Source of the DNA: JAJPXC01 sp964520525 | Lineage (GTDB): Bacteria; Bacteroidota; Bacteroidia; Bacteroidales; Muribaculaceae | DNA length: 64,000 bases | Direction of reading: 5' to 3' | Assembly: GCA_964520525.1 (NCBI GenBank) | Contig: CAZFNR010000008.1 | Coordinates: forward strand, 1 to 64,000 | Part shown: positions 34,556 through 42,546 of the stretch, one piece after another | Layout of the letters: every line of letters starts with the position of its first letter | How positions within the stretch are numbered: position 1 is the stretch's first letter | The notes under the pieces: model-generated | The model's input: the letters and a program-made list of their open reading frames with translations, nothing else | Told to the model about the DNA's origin: nothing | The model's database searches: none | Position numbers and translations under genes: made by a program

Positions 34556-35038
34556 TTAAAGCGGATAGTTGAGGCGTTCGTCGGAGGGGTTGGCTAAAAC
34601 TTCGTCAAGGAAACGTCGGGCTTCGGCCTTGGCGTCGGCGAGGTCGTTGTAGGTGTAGTTGCCGCAGTCGCGTGCGGTAGCCCCCGGTATTTCCCCCTCA
34701 AAACGGGCTATGAAGTCAAATGTGTCGCGAAGCAGTGGGAGCAGTTCGGCCGACGAGTAGTCGCCGCTGACAATCAGGTAGTTGCCGGTGAGGCAGCCCA
34801 TCGGTCCCCAATAGATGATGCGGGATGCCCACTCAGGGTGGTTGCGCAGATATGTCGCTGCGAGGTGTTCGATGGTGTGTATCGTAGCCCCTTTCAGCGC
34901 GGGTTCGCGGTTAGGTGCCTTCATGCGCACGTCGAAAGTCGTTATCACGTCGCCCGACGGGGTAACGTCGCGTCGCGACAGGTAGACGCCGCGTTGCAGC
35001 GCGAGGTGATTGACGGTGAAACTGGCAATCTTTTTCAT
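34556..35038 (-). CDS. luxS: S-ribosylhomocysteine lyase
   Basis: A 160-residue metalloenzyme that splits S-ribosylhomocysteine into homocysteine and DPD, the precursor of the AI-2 signal. The metal ligands are His54 and His58 in HTIEHL and Cys125 in DCGNY; the catalytic Cys82 is in GPMGCLTG, all at the expected positions. The ATG at 35038 is used because the protein then begins with MKKIASFTVNH like the family; an earlier in-frame ATG at 35110 lies inside the pfs gene. The start is one base after the pfs stop, so the two consecutive steps of the activated methyl cycle are translated together. Confidence 0.95.
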   Translation of the reverse strand: MKKIASFTVNHLALQRGVYLSRRDVTPSGDVITTFDVRMKAPNREPALKGATIHTIEHLAATYLRNHPEWASRIIYWGPMGCLTGNYLIVSGDYSSAELLPLLRDTFDFIARFEGEIPGATARDCGNYTYNDLADAKAEARRFLDEVLANPSDERLNYPL

Positions 35039-35039
35039 A

Positions 35040-35717
35040 TCAGATGGCTTTGAGGGTGGATGATAGCACTTCAAACGTGTGTCGCGGAGCGTCTTCCCAG
35101 AACGATTCATACTGAGCTATGTTGTCGGCCTCGCCCGGAGTGTCGCTGATGACGCGCACGCACAAGAATGGAACATTTTTCAGGTGACACACCTGCGCTA
35201 TCGCCGCCGATTCCATGTCGACAGCCATCGCGTCGGGGTGAATCTCTTTGATGCGTGCCACCTCTTCCGGACGGCTCACAAATATGTCACCCGAACAGAT
35301 TAGCCCTTTTTTTATGCCTTGCCCCGACAATTGAGGCAGCGACAGCAAAGCCTCGGGGGGACAGAAGTAGCGCGGGCAGCCTGCCGCCTCACCCCATAGT
35401 GTGCCGGGTCCGCAGTAGGTGTCGTGATATGCCACGCGCTCACCAATAACGACGTCAAGTATGCCTGCGCCTGCGCCGGTGCCGCCCGCCACGCCGGTGT
35501 TGATTATGAGGGCGGGGTGGAAGTTGTCGATTAAGGTTAGAGTGCCGACGGCGGCGTTGACCTTGCCGATGCCGCATTGCATGGCTATTATTTCATGCCT
35601 GCCCATGCTGCCTCGGTGGAATGTGACACCATTGATTTGAATCTCGACAGGGCTTTCTACTAAATGCAGCAACAAATCGAGCTCTTTGCGCATCGCGACT
35701 ATTATACCTATTTTCAT
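35040..35717 (-). CDS. mtnN: 5'-methylthioadenosine/S-adenosylhomocysteine nucleosidase
   Basis: A 225-residue cytosolic nucleosidase that removes adenine from S-adenosylhomocysteine and methylthioadenosine. Family motifs include GIIVAMRKELDLLL at the start, VNAAVGTLTLIDNFHPALIINTG-type sequence in the centre with TGVAGG, SGDIFV, and AVDMESAAIAQVC carrying the catalytic and ribose-binding residues. It supplies S-ribosylhomocysteine to LuxS, encoded one base downstream. A consensus promoter box is about 40 bases upstream. Confidence 0.94.
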   Translation of the reverse strand: MKIGIIVAMRKELDLLLHLVESPVEIQINGVTFHRGSMGRHEIIAMQCGIGKVNAAVGTLTLIDNFHPALIINTGVAGGTGAGAGILDVVIGERVAYHDTYCGPGTLWGEAAGCPRYFCPPEALLSLPQLSGQGIKKGLICSGDIFVSRPEEVARIKEIHPDAMAVDMESAAIAQVCHLKNVPFLCVRVISDTPGEADNIAQYESFWEDAPRHTFEVLSSTLKAI

Positions 35718-35757
35718 TTTTGTGATTAGTTATGCGTATTTATACCATTGTCAGGTG

Positions 35758-35765
35758 CAAAGTTA
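35758..35765 (-). promoter_or_regulatory. -7 promoter box for the mtnN-luxS operon
   Basis: The minus strand reads TAACTTTG, an exact consensus match; the start near 35751 gives a leader of about 35 bases. Confidence 0.65.
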
Positions 35766-35842
35766 CTACTCATGTTGGGTTATAGGGTGTGAAAACATCT
35801 AAAAAATGGCTACCGATGAGCCGAACTCCTCGCATAATTCAT

Positions 35843-35850
35843 TAAATTTG
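35843..35850 (+). promoter_or_regulatory. -7 promoter box for the 35889 membrane protein
   Basis: TAAATTTG matches TAnnTTTG. It faces away from the mtnN promoter, so the 171-base gap is a divergent promoter region. Confidence 0.6.
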
Positions 35851-35888
35851 TAAGAATTTAGACTGACCCTCATTAATAAGCTATCGTC

Positions 35889-36389
35889 ATGACCACAACA
35901 TTCATAATCGTTGGAGCATTGTTGCTTAGCGCAGCCGTAGTGTTGCAGTTCAGGCCGCTTATGCCCGCCTCGCTTGCGGCGTACGCCTCGTTGTGGATGT
36001 TTCAGTGGAGCGGGGTTCTGGCGTTCCCTTCATCGACGATGCTCTTTTGGGGCTTGGCGACGCTGCTAGTGCTTGGCCTTGACCGGCTGCTGCCTGCCGC
36101 GATAACCCGCGGCGTCGACGGTCGCGGCTACATCTGTGGCGGCGCGTTGGCGGGGATGGTGGTCGGTATGCTCATCTCCCCGACCGGGATTATCCTCGGC
36201 GCGGCAATCGGAGCTTTCCTCGGAGCGATGGCTTATAGCCGCACGCCGGTCGGGAAGGCCTTGCCGTTCCCGTCGGCCGGGTTCCTGCGTTTCCTCTGCG
36301 CTCGCGGTCTTCCCGCTGTGGTGACCGTAAGCATGGTTGGAGTTGTGCTTTGCGATTTGTTGGTTATCTATGGCCCTGTAGGGGACTGA
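35889..36389 (+). CDS. Small integral membrane protein, DUF456-like
   Basis: A 166-residue hydrophobic protein with about four or five membrane helices (roughly 5-22, 28-65 in two parts, 85-120 and 140-160). The glycine-rich central helices GGALAGMVVGMLISPTGIILGAAIGAFLGAMAY are typical of DUF456 proteins, which have a similar Gly-zipper stretch and the same length. No function is known for the family. The DUF4919-like gene follows after 27 bases on the same strand, so they may be co-transcribed. Confidence 0.75.
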   Translation: MTTTFIIVGALLLSAAVVLQFRPLMPASLAAYASLWMFQWSGVLAFPSSTMLFWGLATLLVLGLDRLLPAAITRGVDGRGYICGGALAGMVVGMLISPTGIILGAAIGAFLGAMAYSRTPVGKALPFPSAGFLRFLCARGLPAVVTVSMVGVVLCDLLVIYGPVGD

Positions 36390-36416
36390 TGCCGGTAATG
36401 TTAAAAATGCTCTGAA

Positions 36417-37139
36417 ATGAAAAAGATTATTTTCTTCATATTTTTTGTCGTTGTCGCCGGAGTGGCGGCTGTGGTTCAGGTAGATGCGGCTTCGGCTAAA
36501 AACGATAAGAAAATCACACCTGAAAAGCCCGATATGGAGTCGATAAGGATGGCGGTTACCGACCCGCATTCAAAATACTATTACCCCAAGCTGATGGATA
36601 AATACTTAGCTAATGAGACAATCATGGGCTTGCAGGATTACCGCCATCTGTATTTGGGGTATATGTTCCAAGAGGATTACAATCCCTACCGCCATTCAGA
36701 GTTCGGGAACATGATTGAGCCGCTGTATTACCAGGACAAGCATACCCGCGCCGAACTCGATACCATAATAAAATATGCCAAGTTATGCCTCGATGACAAT
36801 CCATTTGACTTGCGGCAGCTTAATTTCTTGATTTATGCCCTGAGAAGCCGCGGAAAGGTCAATACCGCAAATATATGGCAATATCGAATGAACCACATAT
36901 TGGAGGCGATACTCTCCACGGGGACGGGGCTTGACACCGCCAACGCATGGTATGTGATAAATCCCGAGCATGAGTACAATATCATCAATTTCATGTCGGG
37001 GGTGGGCGACTCGCAAGAGTTTGTGCAGCCCTATTATGACCATGTGAAAATCAAGCCTATGAGTGATAAGTCGCCCGAAGGATATTATTTTAATATCAAA
37101 AATCTGCTGGAGGAATACAATCGCAAATATCCCGATTGA
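36417..37139 (+). CDS. Secreted DUF4919-like protein
   Basis: A 240-residue protein with a signal peptide (about 24 residues, VDAASA). The mature part is alpha-helical: DMESIRMAVTDPHSKYYYPKLM, then DYRHLYLGYMFQEDYNPYRHSE, which I recognise as the DUF4919 pattern of Bacteroidales. Later segments (LDDNPFDLRQLNFLIYALR, IWQYRMNHILEAI, NPEHEYNIINF) suggest TPR-like helices. The function is unknown. It is the second gene after the DUF456-like membrane protein. Confidence 0.75.
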   Translation: MKKIIFFIFFVVVAGVAAVVQVDAASAKNDKKITPEKPDMESIRMAVTDPHSKYYYPKLMDKYLANETIMGLQDYRHLYLGYMFQEDYNPYRHSEFGNMIEPLYYQDKHTRAELDTIIKYAKLCLDDNPFDLRQLNFLIYALRSRGKVNTANIWQYRMNHILEAILSTGTGLDTANAWYVINPEHEYNIINFMSGVGDSQEFVQPYYDHVKIKPMSDKSPEGYYFNIKNLLEEYNRKYPD

Positions 37140-37244
37140 CAGTGTATCAGCACTTCAGCCCAATGTGCGCGCCGATGGCGTCGATGGGACGCAAATAAGA
37201 GCCAATGCCGGCTGACAGCGGCTCTTGCGCAGGGAGTGGGGCGA

Positions 37245-37556
37245 TTAGTCTTTTTTGCGTTTGGGGTTGCGGGGGAACCATCCGCGTTCCACTCGCTTGC
37301 GTTGTTCGAAAATCTCACCTATGGTCCAGAACGAAGAGAATGCGAACACTCCGAGCAGTGACGACCACACGACGTCGTTAATCCATACCGACAGTGCTAT
37401 GCCGGCTATGCCGAGTGCGAGGAACCACCACCAGCAACGTGTGCCGAAGTAATATTCACATTTTATCACGACCGGGTGAAACAATCCGATTATCAGGAAC
37501 GTGCATATCCCTATAAAAAGGCCGAGCAGGTGGTAATCTTGCAGCAGTGATGTCAT
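37245..37556 (-). CDS. Small membrane protein, DUF4491 family
   Basis: A 103-residue protein with three membrane helices. The sequence LLGLFIGICTFLIIGLFHPVVIK, then YYFGTRCWWWFLALGI and SFWTIGEIFEQRKRVERGWFPRNP, matches the DUF4491 family, which is widespread and highly conserved in Bacteroidales but has no known function. The ATG at 37556 is chosen since the family begins just before the HLLGLFIG helix; the frame is open further upstream but overlaps the muramidase gene. The start overlaps the stop of the muramidase gene by four bases, so translation is coupled. Confidence 0.88.
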   Translation of the reverse strand: MTSLLQDYHLLGLFIGICTFLIIGLFHPVVIKCEYYFGTRCWWWFLALGIAGIALSVWINDVVWSSLLGVFAFSSFWTIGEIFEQRKRVERGWFPRNPKRKKD

Positions 37557-38290
37557 TTCGAGGGGTCTTTTTTGTGTTTGACGTATGATTTCGCGAGCCG
37601 GGTGTGATAGCCGCGCTTGCGGAAACTCGGGCCGTTGTAGCGCAGAGCGAATCCTGCCCAGTCTTTGTCTCTGAGATAGCGGGTCATGCCGCTGTTTTCG
37701 ATGAACTCGGCGAAAAGCTCCAGCTGGTCGAGTTCGGAACGGCTCATCCTGTCGACAAAATCGTCGAGGCTCGCTGCCCCGCATTTCTTCCAATTGAAAC
37801 CTCCGATTTGGAACATTCCCCAGAATGTCCCCTCGATGGCGGCTTCGTTGCTGATGAGTCGGGCGGCTTCGAGCCGTGCGTGCTGTGCGTTTTGTCGGGA
37901 GCCGTAGCGTCGCGCGTTGGGGGCTGAGAACACCACTGCGTGGCTGTTTCTGAACTTCGACAGGTTGATGCCTCGCTTTTGTGCGAAACGCCGGAACATC
38001 GTGATGTCAAAGTTTATCAGTGGTTGCCCGGGCGATGCGAACCCCTGGTGGGCGTGCCCGGTCTCGATGTCGACAATCGCCTTGATGGCGGCGACCTCAA
38101 CGCCGAGCCGCTCGGCGACTACGCTGTAATCATCCTCGGTCAACCGCGAGTAGCGAGTGGGGTAGATGCTGTCGGCTACGGCTTCTACCGCTTCTATGCC
38201 GGCTTTAGCCATATCGTCATGAGGCGTGGCGGCGGCAGGTGTCGCAACCGATGCGGCGATGATGCCGATTGGGAGTAGATGCCGTTTCAT
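37553..38290 (-). CDS. Secreted N-acetylmuramidase (DUF3380-type)
   Basis: A 245-residue peptidoglycan hydrolase with a signal peptide (about 21 residues, PAAATP). The N-acetylmuramidase domain (about 48-235) starts at VVAERLGVEVAAIKAIVDIETG, where the Glu is the likely catalytic residue. It goes on with LINFDITMFRRF, EGTFWGMFQIGGFNW and WAGFALRYNGP, all hallmarks of this family, best known from phage endolysins. In Bacteroidales chromosomal copies with a signal peptide probably remodel the wall. It overlaps the DUF4491 gene by four bases, which suggests a link between that small membrane protein and wall turnover (inference). Confidence 0.88.
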   Translation of the reverse strand: MKRHLLPIGIIAASVATPAAATPHDDMAKAGIEAVEAVADSIYPTRYSRLTEDDYSVVAERLGVEVAAIKAIVDIETGHAHQGFASPGQPLINFDITMFRRFAQKRGINLSKFRNSHAVVFSAPNARRYGSRQNAQHARLEAARLISNEAAIEGTFWGMFQIGGFNWKKCGAASLDDFVDRMSRSELDQLELFAEFIENSGMTRYLRDKDWAGFALRYNGPSFRKRGYHTRLAKSYVKHKKDPSK

Positions 38291-38302
38291 GGCGCGGGAT
38301 TA

Positions 38303-38335
38303 TAATAAAGGGGGCGCGGACTGCTACCGCGCCCC
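38303..38335 (-). terminator. Terminator after pepD
   Basis: A perfect nine-bp GC stem (GGGGCGCGG / CCGCGCCCC, 38311-38335) is followed on the minus strand by CTTTATTATA. It separates pepD from the muramidase gene. Confidence 0.7.
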
Positions 38336-38364
38336 TGTTTCTTTTTTGAGGTTGATTTATGGTG

Positions 38365-39825
38365 TTAATCTTTGAGGTCGGCGACCTTTTTCAGTATCTG
38401 TGTCAGTTGACCCCAGAAACGCTCGACGGCGGGAATGTGCATACGCTCCGATGGCGAGTGCACGCCTTGGAGTGTCGGGCCGAACGATACCATGTCGAGG
38501 TGCGGGTATTTCTCAAGGAATAATCCGCATTCCAGGCCGGCGTGAATGGCTTTGATTGCGGGGGTGACACCGTAGAGTTCCTTGTAGGCGTCGCGGGCAA
38601 TCTCCATGATGCGCGAGTCCATGTTGGGCGTCCAGCCGGGGTAGCCGTCGCCGTGTGTGACTTTCGCTCCAGCCATGGTGAAAAGAGCCTCTACCTGGTT
38701 GGCTATGTCCCATTTGCGTGAATCGACGTCGCTGCGCTGGCTTGTAGTGACGAGAATCTTGTTGTCGGGGAGCATTTTGACCGATGCGAGGTTGGTTGAG
38801 GTCTCGACGAGTCCGGGCAGTGACCGGCTCATTGAGATGACACCGTGAGGCGCGCTGTAGAGGGCTGCCACAAGGTTGTCGGTGGTGGCAGAGTCGACGC
38901 AGTATTCGGGACGTTCCACGCTCTCCATCTCGATTTTGAGCGTTGGCTCGAGTCCGGCGTATTCGGCTTCGATGTCAGCCGCATAGTTGTTGAGCGCCAC
39001 GCGCACCTCCTCCTTGTGTGAGGTGTGAACGCCGATGATGGCGTGAGCGGCGCGGGGGATTGCGTTGCGCAGATTGCCGCCGTCGATTTCCGACAGGGAT
39101 ATTTCGTGAGATTTGCTCAAGTTCCAGAGGAAACGGGCGAGCAGCTTGTTGGCGTTGGCGCGGCCAAGATGGATGTCACCTCCTGAGTGCCCGCCAAGAC
39201 CGCCGGCGATGTCGATGCGGAAGTAGCAAAAATCGGTGGGGGCGACTGAGCGGTGGTAGTCGAATGTGCAAGTGGTGTCGACGCCGCCCGCGCATCCCAC
39301 GAAAATCTCGGCATCATCTTCCGAGTCGAGATTGATGAGCATTTTGCCTGAAATCATGCCTTCGCCGAGGTTGTTGGCTCCGGTGAGGCCGGTTTCTTCA
39401 TCAACGGTGAACAGGGCTTCCAGCGGGCCGTGAACTAACGATTCGTCGACCATGGCAGCGAGAGCGGCTGCCATTCCGATGCCGTTGTCCGCGCCGAGGG
39501 TTGTGCCGTCGGCGTGTACCCATTCACCGTCAATGACGGTAGTTATGGGGCTGTTCTCGAAGTCAAAGCTCTTGTCGTTTGATTCGCAGACCATGTCCAT
39601 GTGGGCTTGCATGATGACTGTCGGCGCCTGTTCGTGACCTTTAGTGGCGGGTTTAGTCATGACCACGTTGCCGATGGCATCGGTTTTGACAGCTATGTTG
39701 TGAGCGGCGGCGAAGTCAAGTAGGAACTGACGTATTTTCTCCTCCTTTTTAGAAGGGCGTGGCACCTTGGTGATTTGGTCGAAAATAGACCATACGAGTG
39801 CCGGTTTTAGGTCTTTGAGAGTCAT
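38365..39825 (-). CDS. pepD: Aminoacyl-histidine dipeptidase (M20)
   Basis: A 486-residue cytosolic zinc dipeptidase of the M20C type. Metal and catalytic motifs are MQAHMDMVCE (about 70-79), TTLGADNGIGMAAALA with the bridging Asp, FTVDEETGLTGANNLG with the catalytic Glu, and HAGLECGLF near the C-terminus. It cleaves Xaa-His and other dipeptides. The length matches E. coli PepD. It appears monocistronic, with a promoter box upstream and a terminator downstream. Confidence 0.95.
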   Translation of the reverse strand: MTLKDLKPALVWSIFDQITKVPRPSKKEEKIRQFLLDFAAAHNIAVKTDAIGNVVMTKPATKGHEQAPTVIMQAHMDMVCESNDKSFDFENSPITTVIDGEWVHADGTTLGADNGIGMAAALAAMVDESLVHGPLEALFTVDEETGLTGANNLGEGMISGKMLINLDSEDDAEIFVGCAGGVDTTCTFDYHRSVAPTDFCYFRIDIAGGLGGHSGGDIHLGRANANKLLARFLWNLSKSHEISLSEIDGGNLRNAIPRAAHAIIGVHTSHKEEVRVALNNYAADIEAEYAGLEPTLKIEMESVERPEYCVDSATTDNLVAALYSAPHGVISMSRSLPGLVETSTNLASVKMLPDNKILVTTSQRSDVDSRKWDIANQVEALFTMAGAKVTHGDGYPGWTPNMDSRIMEIARDAYKELYGVTPAIKAIHAGLECGLFLEKYPHLDMVSFGPTLQGVHSPSERMHIPAVERFWGQLTQILKKVADLKD

Positions 39826-39917
39826 AATCGGGTTGATTTAGAGTGTTATAAGCAGGTTATAAATTATTTCAGAAATGGAAATAATGTTAAATAACAGTTA
39901 TTTACTGCACTAAGATA

Positions 39918-39925
39918 CAAAATTA
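39918..39925 (-). promoter_or_regulatory. -7 promoter box for pepD
   Basis: The minus strand reads TAATTTTG and is directly followed by TATCTTAG, a near-match; either could place the start about 80-95 bases before the pepD ATG. Confidence 0.5.
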
Positions 39926-39960
39926 AATTTAGTTATGACCAAAAATTTAGATTCGTTTCA

Positions 39961-39968
39961 TATATTTG
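39961..39968 (+). promoter_or_regulatory. -7 promoter box for the 54-residue membrane peptide
   Basis: TATATTTG matches the consensus exactly and lies 22 bases before the GTG start at 39991. Confidence 0.65.
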
Positions 39969-39990
39969 CATTGTAAAAACAGGTTTTGAC

Positions 39991-40155
39991 GTGAAAACGT
40001 TGGTTCTAACCACACTGATATCTATCCTGATTTTAGGCTTGGCCGTGCTTGCGCTTGGGGTCAAAGTTTTTTTTGTGAAAGGGGGGCAGTTCCCATCGGG
40101 TCATGTCCATGATATCGAGACTCTGAAACGTCGACGCGGCAAAAATTTTGGTTAA
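39991..40155 (+). CDS. Small membrane peptide with GTG start
   Basis: A 54-residue ORF that starts with GTG. Residues 2-28 form one long hydrophobic helix (LVLTTLISILILGLAVLALG), followed by KVFFVKGGQFPSGHVHDI and a basic tail KRRRGKNFG. The layout, one helix and then a GG-F-P..HV motif and charged tail, recalls a small membrane protein seen widely in Bacteroidales whose tail usually goes on to a conserved Cys/Gln-rich end. Here the tail stops earlier. The promoter box 22 bases upstream and the absence of another gene in 39826-40202 support it. It lies 47 bases upstream of the OmpH-like gene and may share its mRNA. The function is unknown. Confidence 0.65.
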   Translation: MKTLVLTTLISILILGLAVLALGVKVFFVKGGQFPSGHVHDIETLKRRRGKNFG

Positions 40156-40202
40156 AAGTGAATATAAAAATATAATATAGTAATTAAAAACTATTGCTGA
40201 AA

Positions 40203-40811
40203 ATGAATTACTTAGCTTGCTCAGTCAAAGCTGTTTTAGTAGGGTTGGCCTTGACGGCCGTCTCATGCTCAGGCGACAAAGGCACAGCCCCCAAAGACGC
40301 TAAAACCCAGGCTGCCCCGGCCGAGGCAAAAGCCGACGCCACATCAATCAACATCCGTTATATCGATGGCGACTCGATTGCCGAACACTATAACCTTGCG
40401 AAAGATTTCAAAGAGTTCTCACTGAGAACCTACAGCAACCTTGAGAACGCGCAGCGTTCGCGCGCCGCTGAGATTCAGAAATTCGGCTCTGCCATCGAGG
40501 AAAAGATGCGTAGCAACGGCTATCTCTCCGAGGCCAGTTATAACGGTGATGTGCAGAAACTCAACAAGATGCAGTCAGACGCCCAAAACTATCTCGCCTC
40601 GCTGCAGCGCAAAGCCGAGACTGAGATGATGCAGCAGCAACAGCAGCTCAACGACTCGATACAGTCGTTTATCAACGACTACAACAAAAAGCATGGCTAT
40701 GATGCCATACTGTTCCGCACGGCAGGCGTTTATTTCAATCCGGCTCTTGATATTACCAACGAGGTGATTGACGGCTTGAATGCTCGTTACACCAAGGTGA
40801 GTGACAAGTAA
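40203..40811 (+). CDS. OmpH/Skp-like periplasmic chaperone, lipoprotein
   Basis: A 202-residue lipoprotein; the lipobox Cys is in TAVSCSGD (about residue 23). A low-complexity Ala/Lys/Pro linker follows. The mature part shows INIRYIDGDSIAEHYNLAKDF, the usual first strand and helix of OmpH proteins, then a long coiled coil (about 80-150) with a glutamine stretch and the closing YDAILF and DITNEVIDGLNARY. Skp-type proteins are jellyfish-shaped trimers that hold unfolded outer-membrane proteins; lipid-anchored versions are common in Bacteroidetes. An alternative ATG three codons upstream (40194) is possible. No outer-membrane assembly genes are adjacent. Confidence 0.88.
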   Translation: MNYLACSVKAVLVGLALTAVSCSGDKGTAPKDAKTQAAPAEAKADATSINIRYIDGDSIAEHYNLAKDFKEFSLRTYSNLENAQRSRAAEIQKFGSAIEEKMRSNGYLSEASYNGDVQKLNKMQSDAQNYLASLQRKAETEMMQQQQQLNDSIQSFINDYNKKHGYDAILFRTAGVYFNPALDITNEVIDGLNARYTKVSDK

Positions 40812-41122
40812 CAGCCTCGCTGGCTGCTTCTCCGGCCGGGTCATTCACAACGTTTTATAATTCCCGGTTGTACATTGGAATTGAGCCTTATACTCCTGAG
40901 TGGGGTATCGACCGCAACTCTTAAATAAATCTCTACAAAGAGGTTGTCCGCAAGGATAACCTCTTTTTTGGTTTCATGAATCCGGGAAATGCCCCAACTT
41001 GGGCGATGGATTTTCGGGACTCGACAGGGGGTGGTGAAAATCCAAATTTTCTCTTGAAATTTTTCATGCGATTATTTTCTTAAAAACCATTATATTTACT
41101 TGAAATATAACAAATGTTTTTC
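40812..41122 (+). other. Long gap with a 3' UTR and terminator, no gene
   Basis: This 430-base gap (to 41242) holds a terminator at 40937-40969, about 125 bases after the OmpH-like stop, and a promoter box at 41123-41130. No ORF or known RNA family is visible in between. The long stretch between stop and terminator could be a 3' UTR or host a small RNA, but no TAnnTTTG box is seen in it. Confidence 0.4.
40937..40969 (+). terminator. Terminator downstream of the OmpH-like gene
   Basis: AAAGAGGTT and AACCTCTTT with inner TCC/GGA around a GCAA tetraloop form a strong hairpin, directly followed by T residues. Confidence 0.8.
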
Positions 41123-41130
41123 TATATTTG
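41123..41130 (+). promoter_or_regulatory. -7 promoter box for the Ntn hydrolase-cytolysin operon
   Basis: TATATTTG matches the consensus; the start near 41137 leaves a leader of about 105 bases before the ATG at 41243. Confidence 0.6.
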
Positions 41131-41242
41131 CGGGATGTAGAAAACATATTGTCGGTAGCCTAATGGGGCTCTCGCTATTCGCTGATGTCAAGTTGAATTT
41201 GATGAAGCTCCTTGAAGTTATCGAACCTTACATAAAACACCA

Positions 41243-42478
41243 ATGACGATGAAAAAGCCAAATTACAAGACCATTATCAAACTTTTGTTGCCTTTGGCCT
41301 GCTCGGCCTTTGCCGTAATGTTTGTCGCTTCGAGTTGCGACAGCGACGAAGTCGATACACCGGACCCGAAACCGACTTCCGAAAATCCGTCGATATTTAT
41401 CAAAGACAAGGCGAAGTATGCGATGCTCCACTCCATGCACGACCTCGACGGCACGGGGAGGCTGTATGAGATAAACTACACCGCCGACTACAAACTCGAC
41501 CAAGTGCTTGCGGCCCAAGTGCTTGACCAACGGCAATTGTTCGGGTACATATCAAGCATCCTTTTCGACAGCATCCCGTCTAATGTCCCGGATGTGACGT
41601 TCGGCTCATGTTGCAGCGCTTTTGCCGCCCCCAATCCCGACAACGGCAACTGCCTCATGGGGCGCAACTATGATTTCCGTCACTTTATAGTCCATGGCGC
41701 CGACACATCCTATCGAGAGACGTCAGCCATCATCGTGCACACGGCTCCCGCCGGCGACAAAAAGTCCATCTCTATGGTTGACGGCTTGAACCTTAACTAT
41801 GGTAGGGGATTCTACACCAATGACTCTACCGACCTCTCGCTGCTCATGGGTCTGCCTTACGCCGCGCTCGACGGCATCAACGAGGACGGATTCGCGATAG
41901 GTATTCTCGCCCTCAAAGAGAAGCAGACAAGGCAGGAGACCGGTAAGCCTAAGATAGGCAGCACGGTGGCAATCAGAATGCTCCTTGACAGGGCTTCAGA
42001 TGTGAAAAGCGCTCTGAACCTGCTGAATGGTTACGACATGGTCATGGAGGGACAGGGCAACAGCAACTACCACTTCTTCATGGCTGATGCCGATGATAAT
42101 TATGCCATCGTGGAGTACACCTTCGACAAGAACAAGGGTGAGACCACGCCACACGTCACCGCGATACTCAACGACAACGATACCCTGCGCTGTGTCACGA
42201 ACTTCTATGTAGACCCGATAATGGAAGGCACAAACGACGGGTGGGGCTCTTTGCACGGGAAAGACCGTTACTGGACGCTGAGGGACACCCTTGCCACCTA
42301 CGACTATAAATTGACCGACATTCAGGCTTGGCAACTCCTTATGAGCGTCGCGCAGCCGCCTACGGCTGATTTCACCTCGCAGACACAGTGGTCGGCGCTG
42401 TACAATCTTACCGAGAAGTCCATGCGTCTCGCCATCTTGCGCGAGTATGGCAGGGAATACAACTTTAAGGTGAAATGA
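41243..42478 (+). CDS. Ntn-hydrolase lipoprotein, linear amide C-N hydrolase/C45-like
   Basis: A 411-residue lipoprotein (lipobox in VASSCDSDE, Cys about residue 32); the acidic residues after the Cys favour the cell surface. After a propeptide-like segment of about 90 residues comes GSCCSAFAAP, then GNCLMGRNYDF. A Cys at the start of a beta strand followed about 18 residues later by GRNYDF is the hallmark of Ntn hydrolases related to choloylglycine hydrolase, acid ceramidase and acyl-CoA:6-APA acyltransferase. Cys124 would be the nucleophile exposed by self-cleavage after Cys123. Other blocks are DGINEDGFAIGILAL and NSNYHFFMADADDNYAIVEY. The substrate is unknown; bile-salt or N-acyl amide hydrolysis is possible but unproven. 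The cytolysin-like gene follows 68 bases later. Confidence 0.8.
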   Translation: MTMKKPNYKTIIKLLLPLACSAFAVMFVASSCDSDEVDTPDPKPTSENPSIFIKDKAKYAMLHSMHDLDGTGRLYEINYTADYKLDQVLAAQVLDQRQLFGYISSILFDSIPSNVPDVTFGSCCSAFAAPNPDNGNCLMGRNYDFRHFIVHGADTSYRETSAIIVHTAPAGDKKSISMVDGLNLNYGRGFYTNDSTDLSLLMGLPYAALDGINEDGFAIGILALKEKQTRQETGKPKIGSTVAIRMLLDRASDVKSALNLLNGYDMVMEGQGNSNYHFFMADADDNYAIVEYTFDKNKGETTPHVTAILNDNDTLRCVTNFYVDPIMEGTNDGWGSLHGKDRYWTLRDTLATYDYKLTDIQAWQLLMSVAQPPTADFTSQTQWSALYNLTEKSMRLAILREYGREYNFKVK

Positions 42479-42546
42479 TGCCCCGCCTGGCGTTCGCACG
42501 ACATTGACTGACGATATGACTTCATGACCCCCAAAATCATATAGAC

